From assembly GCA_027493525.1 (NCBI GenBank), contig JAOSKN010000001.1, positions 2,542,001 to 2,606,000 of the forward strand: a stretch of DNA of 64,000 bases, read 5' to 3'. The translations under genes and the position numbers were made by a program. Every line of letters begins with the position of its first letter. Within the stretch, counting starts at the first letter, position 1. The notes beneath the pieces are model-generated. The model was given only the letters and a program-made list of their open reading frames with translations. It had not been told where the DNA came from and searched no databases. The DNA is from Planctomycetota bacterium (GTDB taxonomy: Bacteria > Planctomycetota > SZUA-567 > H5-PLA8). Positions 23,745-33,471 of this stretch are shown in pieces.

Positions 23745-26700
23745 ATGCCCACCGTAACCCAGAAACCCCCCGCCAAACCGGCGCTTTCCGGCAAGGCGCA
23801 GGATGCGTGGACGAACATCGAGGGGCGCGTCGAGGACGTCCGGCGCCGCCACCGCATGAAGTTCGCCACGACCGGGTTGCTGCTGGGCCTGGCGGTCTTC
23901 GCCGCGGCGTTCCTAGGTTTCAGCCTCGTGGACGTGCTCTTCAAGCTCTCGGTCGGTTCGCGGCTCTTCTGGCTGGCGCTGGCGCTGGGCGGGACGGTGG
24001 CGGTGGTCATCTGGAGCGTCGTGCGCCCGTGGCGCATGCTGGGCGGTTCCACGCGCGTGGCCCGCGAGGTCGAGACGGCCTATCCGGAACTCGAGGATCA
24101 GCTCTCGACGGCCCTGGAGTACGGGCGCGACGGCGGGCTGGCGCAGGCGACCTCCAGCCCGGAACTCGTCGGCGCCCTGCTGGAACAGGCGCAACGGCGC
24201 GCCAAGCCGCTCGATTTCCGCCGCACGGTCAACTGGCGCGCGGTAAGCTGGGCGCTGCTGGTCGCGTTCGTGGTCGCCGCCGTGGTGGCGACCTACGGAG
24301 CCTCCAACCCGCGGCTCTTCGGGGCCACGGTGCGCCGCTTCCTGATGCCCACCGCGTCCATCCCCGCGCCGACCCTGACGGTCATCGAGCAGCTCACGCC
24401 CGGCGGCGGCGAATACCCGGTCGAGACGAGCGTGCCGGTCACCGCCAAGCTTTCCGGGCGGCTGCCGGAGTCGGCCACCCTGCTGGTGAAGTTCGGCATC
24501 GACCCCGAGGCGCCGTGGGAGCACCGCCTGATGGAGCGCGGCGAGGACGGCGACTACCACGTCACCCTGCGCCGGCTTCTCGACGACGCCACCTTCCAGG
24601 TCAAGGCCGGCGACGCGCTGAGCGAGCCGGTCACGCTCAAGGTCTACCAGGAGCCGCAGGTCGACGAATTCAGCCTGCGCCTGGAACATCCGGCCTACAC
24701 GGGCAAGGCGCCCGAGGTCCTCCCGGCGGGGATGGGCGAAGTCCGCGCGCTCAAGGGCACGCGCGTGACCGTGCGCCTGCTGGCCAACACCGAACTCGGC
24801 CGCGCCGACCTGGCCTTCGACGGCGGGCGCAAGCTGGTGGACGTGGAGCTCCAGGGGCGCGGCGCCGAGTTGACCTTCGAGGTCGCCGGCGACGACCGTT
24901 ACCAGCTCCTGATCGAGGACACCAGGGGCCGCGTCAACCGCTCGCCCGTCAGCTACCGCATCCAGGCCACCGAGGACCAGCGCCCGCGCGTGCGGATCAA
25001 GAAGCCCGCGCGCGACATGATGGTCCACCGCGAGCAGGCCGTCGAGATCGAGATCGAGGCGAGCGACGACGTGGGCCTGCGCGAGATCGGCATCTTCCAC
25101 AGCCTGGGCGTGAAGGAAGAGAAGAAGATGGTGCGGCGCTTCGAGCCCTGCCCGCCGCAGGCCATGGGCCGGCTCAAGTGGGAGCTGGGCAACCTGGGCC
25201 TGAAGGGCGGCGAGGTCCTCGCCTACTACGCCTACGCGCTCGACAACGACACCCTCAACGGCCCCAAGCTGGCCAAGAGCGACATCCACTTCCTCACCGT
25301 GTACGACGAGGAGGAGTACGACGCGCCGCAGGATCCGCAGAACCAGAACCAGCCCACGCCCGAGTCCGTCCGCCAGCTCGACAAGCTGATCGAGATCCAG
25401 AAGAAGCTGCTGCAGGAAACCTTCGCCATGGCCCGCCTGCGCAACGAGGCCGGGGAAGACCCGAAGGCCAGGCAGGAAGATGCCGAGGCCGCCGCCAAGC
25501 GCGCCGAACGCGAGAAAAAAAGACGCCGAACGGGCCGCGCAGTCCCAGAGCGACCTCAAGACCAAGGTCGAGGAGCTGATCCAGCAGGTCACCCAGGAAA
25601 TGGAAGCGGCCGCCCAGGCCGAGAAGCCCGAGGGCGACGAGCCCGCGCCGCCCCAGCCGCAGCTCGGCGAGAAGGAACTCGGGCATATGAAGGACGCCGC
25701 GGAGAAGATGGAAACGGCCGCCGGCGAGCTGGAAGGGCAACCGCCCCGAGCCGGCCGTGCCGCCCGAGATGGAAGCGCTGCGGCATCTCTCCGAGACCCG
25801 CCGCCTGCTCCTCTCCGACAAGGAAGGCGACCCGCGCTTCAAGATGGCGATGAACGACCAGTCGCGGAAGCGCAAGAAGAAGCAGCAGACCCAGCAGCAG
25901 CAGGACCAGCAGGAAGCCCGCGAAGAAATGTCGCAGCTCCCGCCGATGCTGGAACGCGAAAAGGACCTCGAACGCGAGATCGAGCGGCTCGAGAAGATGC
26001 AGCAGGAGCAGCCCCCGAAGGAACTCGGCGCGCCACAGACCGCCGAGGAGAAACAGAAGCAGAACGAACAGCGCCAGCTCCAGCGCAAGAACCAGGACGC
26101 CCTGGACCAGTTGCGCAAGGACGTCGAAGAACGCGCCGAGAAGATGCGCGAGCTGGCACGCCGCAACCCCGAACTGCAGCAGACCGCCGAACAGCTCGAC
26201 GAGGCCGCCAAGAAGCTCGACGAAGCCCAGAAGAAGCTGGACCAGAACAAGACCCAGGAGGCCAAGCACGAGGCCCAGGAGAGCGGCCGCAAGCTCGACC
26301 AGGCCCGCAAGAGCGGCCGCGACGCGATGGAGAAGGACCTCCGCCGCGAAATGGCCAACCTGCAGCGCGACGCCCAGGAACTCGGGCAGCGCCAGGAACA
26401 GCTCGCCCAGCAGAGCAAAGACTTGCAGCAGAAGCAGGAGCAGCAGGGCCAGCCCCAGCAGGGTCAACCCCAGCAGGGTCAACCCCAGCAGGGTCAACCG
26501 CAGCAAGGGCAGCCGCAGCAGGGGCAGCCGCAGCAGGGGCAGGCCGGCGCGGAGCAGTTGAAGCAGGAAGCCAACCACCTCTCGAAGAAGCAGGGCGAGG
26601 TCGGGCAGGACATGAAGGATCTCGGCGAGCGGATGGCCGAGGCCGAGCGCCGCGCCCGCCAGCAGGGCCTGGCCGGCGCCGAGGCCATGGAGCAGGCGCG

Positions 26701-28240
26701 GCAGCAGGCCGAACCCGGCGCGCCGGGCCGCGAGGCCGCGGATAAAGCGCAGCAGGCCCTGAAGCAGGGTCAGGCCGAGAAGGCCGAGCACGACCAGCGC
26801 AAGGCCGCCCGCGCGCTGGAGGCCATGGCGCGCGCCATGCAGGAGGCGCTCAACAAGACCGCCGCCGAGGACATGGCGAAGCTGAACGAGGCGCTGAAGC
26901 AGGCGCAGGAGCTGGCGCAGAAGCAGGGCCAGGTCCACGCCGATCTGGGCGAGAAGCGCGACCCGCTGAAGCTCGCCGAACAGGAAGAGCAGATCGCCGA
27001 CGCGGCGGAGAACCTCGCCGGCGCCGCCGACAAGCTTGAGGCGCTCAAGGCCCAGGGCCGCAACACCCAGGCCAAGAACCAGCTCGAGGAGGCCGCCAAG
27101 GCCGCCCGCGAGGCCGCGCGCAACATGGCCGGCCAGGACACCGAAGGGGCGAAGAAGCCCAGCGAGCAGGCCGAGAAGGCGCTCCAGCGCGCCGCCGCCG
27201 AGATGGAACGCGCCTCGGGCAAGACCCTGGAAGACCGCGCGCGCGAGGCCAAGGATCTGGCCGCCCAGGCGCGCGAACAGCAGGAGAAGGCCGCCGGCAC
27301 CGCCAAGGAACTGCCCGAGCCCAAGCCCGGCGAGAAGCTCGCCGGCGCGGACGCCGAGAAGCGCGACGAGGCCGCCGAGCGCCAGCAGCAGGCCGCCAAG
27401 CTGACCCAGCGCCTCGAGAAGGCCATCGAGGGCCTGGAGCAGATCGCGAAGGAGATCAACCCCAACGCCGCGCAGGTTGCCCGCGAGGCCAAGGAATTTA
27501 CCAAAGAAGAGAAGCTCCCGCAGAAGACCGAGGATCTCGCGAAGGGGCTCGAGCGCATCGGCGATCCGAAGAAGGCCGCCGAGAACGCCGACAAGCCCGC
27601 GCCCACGCCCGGCGAGGCCGCGAAGCAGGGCGAGCAGCTCGCCGAGAAGCTCCAGCAGCTCGAAACCAAGATCGAGCAGTTCAGGGCCGAGGCGAACGGC
27701 GACCAGCTCGAACGGCTCCAGGCCTTGGAAAAGGAAGCCAAGAGCGCCGCGGAGACGGCCAAGCAGATGGCCCGCGACCCCAACGATCCTGCGCAGGCCG
27801 ACCAGCCCGGGACGCAGCCCGGCCAGCCCAAGGATCCCCGGGAAGCCCAGAACCCCAAGCCCGGCGACGCGAAGACCCAGGCCGAACAGCTTGAGAAGGA
27901 CCTGAAGAACCTGGAGCCCAAGCTCGAGCGCCTCGAAGCCAACGCGCCCGAGAAGGGCCAGCTCCAGGAAGCCCAGCGCGCGCTGGAGCGGTTCCGGCAG
28001 GAAAACGCCAAGCCCGGCGGGACGCCCCAGGAGACGAAGGAGAACAAGGGCGGCGAGCACCTCAAACGGCTCGAGAAGGCCCTCGACGGCGTCTCCAGCG
28101 GCCTGCACCACCGCGTCGAGCGGCTGCTGAAGGCCCGCGATATCCGCGCCGAGGCCGACGAGGTCGCGCCGAAGGAGTACGGTTCGCTGGTCGAGCAGTA
28201 CTACAAGGCGCTCTCGGCCGACACCGAGACGGAGAAGTAG
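23745..28240 (+). CDS. Giant DUF4175-like membrane protein with long Gln/Glu/Lys coiled coil (two frameshifts)
   Basis: Read as one gene of about 1497 residues once two extra bases are removed: one A in the run of seven at 25515-25521, and one base near GGG at 25736-25738. The three frames join smoothly (REKK-DAERAAQ and ELEG-NRPEPAVPPEMEALRHL). The N-terminus has two membrane helices (TTGLLLGLAVFAAAFLGFSL, LFWLALALGGTVAVVIWSVV), a third near residue 170, then beta-rich extracytoplasmic domains (residues 200-540). From about residue 555 onward nearly everything is charged coiled coil with a perfect GQPQQ repeat. This is the DUF4175-type layout next to BatA-like genes. It may be a cell-envelope tether or scaffold. 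The frame breaks are probably sequencing errors. AGGAG lies 7 bases before ATG. Confidence 0.78.
26441..26545 (+). repeat. Seven tandem 15-bp units encoding (QQGQP)n
   Basis: In-frame 15-base repeats (cagcagggtcaaccc and variants) inside the coiled-coil part of the DUF4175-like gene. The central copies are identical, so the copy number probably varies between strains. Confidence 0.85.
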
Positions 28241-28268
28241 CCGGACCGAAGCGCCGGGCTACGGCCCA

Positions 28269-28631
28269 TCAGCGCCCTTCGTAGATGCAGCGCGCCGTGC
28301 AGGTCTCTTGGACGGTGATGCTGGACAGCAGCGGCAGGGCCGGCTTGAGCCGCTCCCAGAACCAGCGCGCGATGACTTCGCTGGTGGGGTTCTCTAGGCC
28401 GGCGAGTTCGTTCAGGTAGCGGTGGTCCAGTTCGTCGATGACCGGCTGCACGCGCGCCTTCAACTCCGCGAAATCCATCACCCAGCCGGTTTGCGCGTCG
28501 ACCTCGCCGGCGACGGCGATTTCCACCTCGAACGAATGCCCGTGCAGCCGGCGGCACTTGTTGCCCTCGGGCGCGTGCGGCAGCCGGTGCGCGGCCTCGA
28601 AGCGGAACGATTTGATCAGCGTGGCGTGCAT
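28269..28631 (-). CDS. queD: 6-carboxy-tetrahydropterin synthase (QueD)
   Basis: 120 residues, normal for QueD. Zinc ligands are His15 (FEAAHRLP), His30 and His32 (RLHGHSF). Cys26 ([11 protein letters not shown]) is the catalytic Cys; the DHRYLN motif (Asp69-His70), NPTSE and Glu109 (VQETCTA) complete the active site. It converts dihydroneopterin triphosphate, the GTP cyclohydrolase I product made by FolE encoded at 44.1 kb, into carboxy-tetrahydropterin for queuosine. A PTPS-II type role in biopterin or folate synthesis is less likely. A heptanucleotide array starts about 9 bases upstream of its ATG. The tRNA-queuosine mannosyltransferase-like gene at 33.5 kb would use the final product. Confidence 0.92.
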   Translation of the reverse strand: MHATLIKSFRFEAAHRLPHAPEGNKCRRLHGHSFEVEIAVAGEVDAQTGWVMDFAELKARVQPVIDELDHRYLNELAGLENPTSEVIARWFWERLKPALPLLSSITVQETCTARCIYEGR

Positions 28632-28640
28632 GGGGTCTGT

Positions 28641-28816
28641 GATCTGTGATCTGTAATCTGTGATCTGTGATCTGTGAACTGTCTCAGTCCTCAGTCCTCA
28701 GTCCTCAGTCCTCAGTCCTCCCAGTACCCGCGCGAAAGCATAAGGTACTCTGGTCATTGTTTCATAGTCCTGTCCACAGATTACAGATTACAGATCACAG
28801 ATCACAGGTCCCAGGT
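28641..28816. repeat. Inverted pair of heptanucleotide arrays between queD and the dienelactone-hydrolase-like gene
   Basis: The left array (28641-28717) has eleven consecutive 7-base units: five GATCTGT or AATCTGT, one GAACTGT, then five CTCAGTC, with no break in phase where the word changes. The right array (28775-28816) has six units of CACAGAT/TACAGAT/CACAGGT type, the reverse complement of the left word. It runs into the stop codon of the downstream gene. The two arms could pair in a transcript. About 57 bp of unique sequence lie between them. Confidence 0.85.
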
Positions 28817-29745
28817 CACAGCCAGCGGTCCAGCCAGGCCAGGATCTCCACGCGCATCTCGGCGGTCTCGTAATGGGCCACGTCGCGGCGGACCATCTTC
28901 CACTTCTCGGAGGCGCCCAGGCGGCGGTAGACCTTCTTCAGCTCGCGGTCGATCGTATCGAGGCCGCGCGGCGGGGTCAGCTTGTCGTAGTTGCCGTTGA
29001 GCGAGAGGTGCGCGCGGGGCGCGATGAGGGCGTTGAGCGACGAGGTGCTGAAGTGCTTGAGCAGGTTCGGCACGAAGTAGTAGATGCCGTGCCCGTCCAG
29101 GCCGCGCGTGGCGATCAGCTCGTGGAAGTCGGTCAGGCAGCAGAGGTCGATGCAGACCTTGATCCGTGCGTCGAGCGCCGCGCACCACCAGCCCATGGTG
29201 CTGCCCATCGAAAGCCCCAGCGTCCCGATGCGGCGGGCGTCCACGTCCTTGCGCGCGCAGAGCCAGTCCAGGGCGCGCAGGTTGTCGTAGACCATCATGC
29301 CCCACATCACGCGGCCGTACCAAAGGAACTCCTTGAAGACCTCGCTCTCGGCGCGGCTGAAGCGCTCGCCGAAGTTCCAGTGGTCGATGGCCATGCTGGC
29401 GATTCCGCGCAGGGCCAGTTCCTCGGCGTAGGGCCGGCGGTCGCCGAAGACGGGTCGGGGTTCGAGCAGCTCGCGCTTCCCGTTGCGGTACTCGCCGCCA
29501 TGGTAGTGGTTGTAGAGGACGGCGGGGAAGGGCGGCTTGCCCCGCTTAGGCCGGACAAAGACGGCGGGGACGGGCTCCAGGCCGTTCAGGTCCAGCATGT
29601 AGCGTTCAAGGAGATACTCGGGGCGGTCTTCTTCTCCCAGCTTGCGGGCCTTGAGGGGGCGCTTTCTGGGCGGGAGTTCTCCCAGAAGTCCATACAGTTT
29701 ATCACGTTGTGACTTCTGTCGCGCCGCGGCGAACGTCCCGGCCAT
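28816..29745 (-). CDS. Dienelactone-hydrolase-like alpha/beta hydrolase
   Basis: 309 residues from the ATG with AAGGAGG 8 bases upstream. It has the alpha/beta-hydrolase core [16 protein letters not shown], nucleophile elbow [14 protein letters not shown], and a C-terminal VAHYETAEM with the probable catalytic His. The acid is probably in the [10 protein letters not shown] region. It lacks a signal peptide. Family members hydrolyse esters or lactones; annotated relatives include acetyl-xylan-esterase-like and dienelactone hydrolase proteins. The substrate is unknown. Its stop codon lies inside a heptanucleotide array. Confidence 0.8.
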   Translation of the reverse strand: MAGTFAAARQKSQRDKLYGLLGELPPRKRPLKARKLGEEDRPEYLLERYMLDLNGLEPVPAVFVRPKRGKPPFPAVLYNHYHGGEYRNGKRELLEPRPVFGDRRPYAEELALRGIASMAIDHWNFGERFSRAESEVFKEFLWYGRVMWGMMVYDNLRALDWLCARKDVDARRIGTLGLSMGSTMGWWCAALDARIKVCIDLCCLTDFHELIATRGLDGHGIYYFVPNLLKHFSTSSLNALIAPRAHLSLNGNYDKLTPPRGLDTIDRELKKVYRRLGASEKWKMVRRDVAHYETAEMRVEILAWLDRWL

Positions 29746-30016
29746 GGATCGGCCTCCTTGGAGATTGTGCGGAACCCTTTGAAGGTAAGTACCCCGCCAT
29801 ACCGATGACACCTAATAGGTGCAAGTGCCTTCCTTGCGAGCCGCTTCGGGGTCGCCGGATGAGCCGGAAAATTCCCTGGATTATGCTCGGAAGTGGAAGA
29901 TTATATTGGAGTTCTGGAGCATGGGGTTTCTGCGGCCAAGTCCCGCCGGCGAGTTTCGTCGTCGGCCTGGAGAGGCTCTGACGCGGGTTAACCCCCAAGG
30001 AGCGAACGGAACGGCC

Positions 30017-32746
30017 ATGCGCACATTGAAATCCCGGACCGTGCCCGCCCTGCTGGGCCTGGCGCTGCTCGCGAGCTTGCCGGCGTGGGCCGGCGTAGCG
30101 GAAGGCGAGCGGGCCAAGCCGATCCAGGCTGGCGGCGAGAAGCCGGAGACCGTCCAGGTCCAACTGCCGGAGAAGGCCGCCGCGGCGGCCGCCGCGCCGG
30201 CCGCCGCGGAAGCTCCCGAACCGGCGCCGGCACCCGTCCCGCGCGCCCCGGTGGGCGACGAGGACGCCCCCACGGCGATCTACCAGCAGTGGAAGGCGTT
30301 GGAGCCGCACCAGCTCATCCCCGACAAGTCGGTCTTCTATGCGGCGACCTCGAACTACAGCGCCACCAAGGACGCCTTCTTCCGTTCGGCGCTGCAGGGG
30401 CTGATCGCCGAGCCCGAGGTTCTCGAACCGCTGCTCGACACGTGGGACCGCATGCGCAAGGGCTACCTGCACGGCGACGGGACGCTCTCGCCCCTGCAGC
30501 AGCGCCGCCGCGAACTCGAGGTCGGGCTCTTCGACGAGATGGTCAAGCACATCGACCTGCACGCGGCCTTCGCCCTCGATTTCGTGCAGGTCCAGAAGGC
30601 CGGCGCCGCCGCGCCGCGCGAGGCGCCCCGCTTCCTGTTCGTGATCTCGCTGCCCAAGACCGAGCGCGGCGAGCTGCGGCAGCAGGAACTCGCCGACCTG
30701 ATGGACCGCTTCAGCGCCAGCCAGTTGATCGACCGGCATTACAAGGACAACGTCTCGAACGTGGGAGCCTACCGCATTCAGGAGCTGAAGTGCGAAGAGC
30801 TGGACCTCGAAGAGAGCTGGGCCTTCGTCGAGAACCTGTTCCTGTACGGCCGCGGGCCGGGGATCGTGGAAGAGGCGCTGAAGGTGTACCAGGTCAACAA
30901 GGGCGCCGGGAGCCTGCAGCAGAACCCCGGCTACGCCTCGTCCTTCGGCAAGGTCGGCGAAGACGCCAACCTGTACCTGCAGCTCGACGTGATGAACTAC
31001 GTCAAGGCCGCCCTCAACAACAACCCGCTCGTGGCCCGGGTGCTGGGCCTGGAATCCGAAGAAGCCCAGAAGATCCGGCCGCAACTGGCCATCGGGCTGA
31101 AAGTGATGGACGGCGACAAAGCAGCAATCAAAGAGAAGTGGCTCTGGCGCCTCTCCCAAGGCGAGCAATCCCTCGGGCCGTGCAAGGCGGTCTCGGCCTA
31201 CCTGGCCTCGAACAACTCGCTCTTCTTCGAAGCGCATCAGTTCAACCTTGCGGACTCCATCAAGAAGGCCGCGAGTCTGGGCGGCGAGGGCGAAGGCGGC
31301 CCCGCGATGCTCCGCACGCTCCTGGCGGGCCTTCAGAGTTCCCTGGGCGCCAACGACCAGGGCGAGGTGATCCGCCGCCTCGAGCCGTTCAAGGGCGAGA
31401 TGGCCTTCAACTTCAGCTACATCGCCGGCGGCGACGACCTGCTGGAGATGTTCCAGCCCGTCCTGGCCCTGGAGTTCAACCGCGCCGACCTGGCCGAGGT
31501 GACCACGACCCTCGACAAGCTCAGCGCCGCGACCAACCTCACCTACCAGAAGCAGCAGTTCCACGGCGCGGAGCTGTACTATCAGCTCGGCGCGATCCCC
31601 GGAGCCGACAACCAGGGGCAGCAGGCCAAGCCGCTCCTGGACGTCCTGCTCGGCGGTTCGGGGCGCAAGGACGAGGAGAAGGCCAAGGGCGCGCCTTTCT
31701 TCGCCGGCTACGCCATCGTGGACGTCTCGCCGCAGGTCGCCGGCGCGCAGACGCGCTGGTTCGTGCTCTTCAGCGACAGCGTCAAGGCGCTCAAGAAGGC
31801 CATCTCCCAGAGCCGCGTGCAGCGCCATAGCCTGGCGCAGCGCGAGGAGTTCAAGCAGCTCGGGGACAACTTCGACGAGCAGCGCTCCACCGTCGCCTTC
31901 CTGGACCTTCCGCGGATGACCGAAGCGCTGTACCGGCAGATCCTGCCCCAGCTCGCGCGCGGGAGTACGAACCGCGCGGGGGTGCTCGAATTCCTCCCGC
32001 CGGAGAACATCGTCGTCCCGCATCTGAGCGCCATGGGCTGGGCCGTCACCATGCACACCGAAGGGCGCATGATCGAGGTCATCTCGCCGACGGGGAACCT
32101 CTCGCTCCTCGGGCTGGTCTCGGCCTTCGCGCTGCCCAAGATCCAGGCCGAACGGCAGTTGGAGGTCTCCCGGCGCATCGACGAGAACATCCGCCGCATC
32201 AGCCTGGGCCTGCACCTGTACGCCGCGGACTTCGACCGCTTCCCCTCGCGCCTCTCCGACCTGGTGCCCGGCTACGTGCGCGTGGAGGACCTGGCGGTCT
32301 TCGAATCGCCCTTCAAGAAGGGCGCGGTCAAGCGCGCCGAGGACGTGGACGACATCGAGAAGACGAACCTGGTCTACCTGCCCGGCCGCTCCCTGCAGGA
32401 CATGTCCGACCAGATCATGCTCTTCGAGATCCGGCCCACCGGCATCTTCGCGCAGCAGGAGGTCTACCGGACCGTCCACCACGTGCTGTATCTGGACGGG
32501 CGGGTGACCATGGTCCCGGCCTCGAACCTGCGCCAGAAGCTCAAGGGCGTGCGCGGGCTGCCCAAGGGCATCGAACTTCAGCAGGGCGCGTCGGTGATCC
32601 TCGGCGACAACGCGCTGAGCCCCTCGAGCCGCGGCGGCATGACCGCGTCGTCGCCGGCCGGTGCGGCCGGCGCGGCCGGTGAAGGCCGCGAAGATCCCCT
32701 GAGCGGGTACAACTTCGGCATCGGCGGCCGGCCCTCGAAGAAATAG
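30017..32746 (+). CDS. Large secreted protein with pseudopilin-like C-terminal part
   Basis: 909 residues with signal peptide (TVPALLGLALLASLPAWAGV) and an Ala/Pro/Glu-rich linker, then about 550 residues resembling DUF3352-type secreted proteins of unknown function. The last 250 residues look like the soluble part of a type II secretion-type pseudopilin. One segment reads NIRRISLGLHLYAADFDRFPSRL, and a late strand HHVLYLDGRVTMV resembles the H-X9-DG end of planctomycete DUF1559 proteins. No N-terminal prepilin cleavage site is present, so this tail is a fusion rather than a true pilin. A start 198 bases upstream is open but has no signal peptide. Function unknown. Confidence 0.7.
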   Translation: MRTLKSRTVPALLGLALLASLPAWAGVAEGERAKPIQAGGEKPETVQVQLPEKAAAAAAAPAAAEAPEPAPAPVPRAPVGDEDAPTAIYQQWKALEPHQLIPDKSVFYAATSNYSATKDAFFRSALQGLIAEPEVLEPLLDTWDRMRKGYLHGDGTLSPLQQRRRELEVGLFDEMVKHIDLHAAFALDFVQVQKAGAAAPREAPRFLFVISLPKTERGELRQQELADLMDRFSASQLIDRHYKDNVSNVGAYRIQELKCEELDLEESWAFVENLFLYGRGPGIVEEALKVYQVNKGAGSLQQNPGYASSFGKVGEDANLYLQLDVMNYVKAALNNNPLVARVLGLESEEAQKIRPQLAIGLKVMDGDKAAIKEKWLWRLSQGEQSLGPCKAVSAYLASNNSLFFEAHQFNLADSIKKAASLGGEGEGGPAMLRTLLAGLQSSLGANDQGEVIRRLEPFKGEMAFNFSYIAGGDDLLEMFQPVLALEFNRADLAEVTTTLDKLSAATNLTYQKQQFHGAELYYQLGAIPGADNQGQQAKPLLDVLLGGSGRKDEEKAKGAPFFAGYAIVDVSPQVAGAQTRWFVLFSDSVKALKKAISQSRVQRHSLAQREEFKQLGDNFDEQRSTVAFLDLPRMTEALYRQILPQLARGSTNRAGVLEFLPPENIVVPHLSAMGWAVTMHTEGRMIEVISPTGNLSLLGLVSAFALPKIQAERQLEVSRRIDENIRRISLGLHLYAADFDRFPSRLSDLVPGYVRVEDLAVFESPFKKGAVKRAEDVDDIEKTNLVYLPGRSLQDMSDQIMLFEIRPTGIFAQQEVYRTVHHVLYLDGRVTMVPASNLRQKLKGVRGLPKGIELQQGASVILGDNALSPSSRGGMTASSPAGAAGAAGEGREDPLSGYNFGIGGRPSKK

Positions 32747-32933
32747 CCTCGCCCTTCCTCTTCGTTCGGGATGCCCTTCTCCGGGAGCGCCTCACCGCGC
32801 GCCCGGAGCCGTTTCAGCGTCCCATAATTCAACTGCGGATCGCGCGCCGGATAGCCGATCCCTTCTGGGAATGGCGGCGTCCGTCACGCGCCGCGGCCTT
32901 GCCCCTCCGGGACCCGAACGAGGAACCGCCCCC

Positions 32934-33365
32934 ATGAGCGCCATTGCCGCCCCTGAACGCCTGGAACGCATCTCCGCCGAGAACGGCGAGCCCGTCGCGC
33001 GCGCGTCCGAGAACGTCTTTCGCGCCGCCGGACGCTCCGCGGAGTTCTACGACCACTTGCGCGCGCATTACCGCGAGACCCGCCGCACGCCGGTGGAGAT
33101 CCCCGCCGAGATCCGGCTGCTCACCGAGGACGGCGCCCTGTACGCCTTCGGCAGCGCCACGATCCGCAACATCTCCCCGTCCGGCGCGCTGCTCGCCGAC
33201 ATCCGCATCGACAAGGACGCCTATCCCGTCAAGCCGTTCAAGTTCGAGATCGTGATGAAGGGCGGGAGCTACGATGGCATCGGGCTGGAAGCGCGGCCCG
33301 TCCGCTTCGAGCCGCAGTTCCGCGGGCTCGGCGTCAAGTTCGACGAGATCTTCGTGACCGCCTGA
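32934..33365 (+). CDS. PilZ-domain protein
   Basis: 143 residues. The C-terminal 100 residues are PilZ-like. The c-di-GMP-binding motif RxxxR occurs as RETRR and the second motif N-x-S-x-x-G as NISPSG, followed by beta strands. The N-terminal 45 residues are a charged helix. PilZ proteins bind c-di-GMP and control pili, motility or polysaccharide. The pilus-type operon at the start of the window is a possible but unproven target. The ATG follows a GAGGAA site; a longer reading without one was not used. Confidence 0.8.
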   Translation: MSAIAAPERLERISAENGEPVARASENVFRAAGRSAEFYDHLRAHYRETRRTPVEIPAEIRLLTEDGALYAFGSATIRNISPSGALLADIRIDKDAYPVKPFKFEIVMKGGSYDGIGLEARPVRFEPQFRGLGVKFDEIFVTA

Positions 33366-33375
33366 TGTCTCGCCC

Positions 33376-33398
33376 ACCCTCTCCCCGCGGGAGAGGGT
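33376..33398. terminator. Perfect 10-bp hairpin between convergent genes
   Basis: ACCCTCTCCC-CGC-GGGAGAGGGT lies 10 bases after the PilZ gene stop. It lacks a T-run in both directions. It could stop transcription from both sides or be a copy of a dispersed palindromic repeat; no second copy was found in the window. Confidence 0.55.
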
Positions 33399-33471
33399 CC
33401 GGGTTGCGCTCGACGCTCGGCACGGGGCCGCTTCGCTGGCCCATGGCACATTCATAAGCCCAACTACGGTT

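Noticed and set aside
25515..25521. Programmed ribosomal frameshift in the A7 run
   Set aside because: A +1 change is needed, whereas A runs favour -1 slips. A second, unrelated frame break occurs 220 bases downstream, and similar breaks occur in other genes.
25589..28111. Minus-strand frame of Leu/Gly-rich hydrophobic sequence opposite the DUF4175-like gene
   Set aside because: It arises from Gln/Glu/Lys/Ala codons read backwards. No signal sequence, ribosome-binding site or domain supports it.
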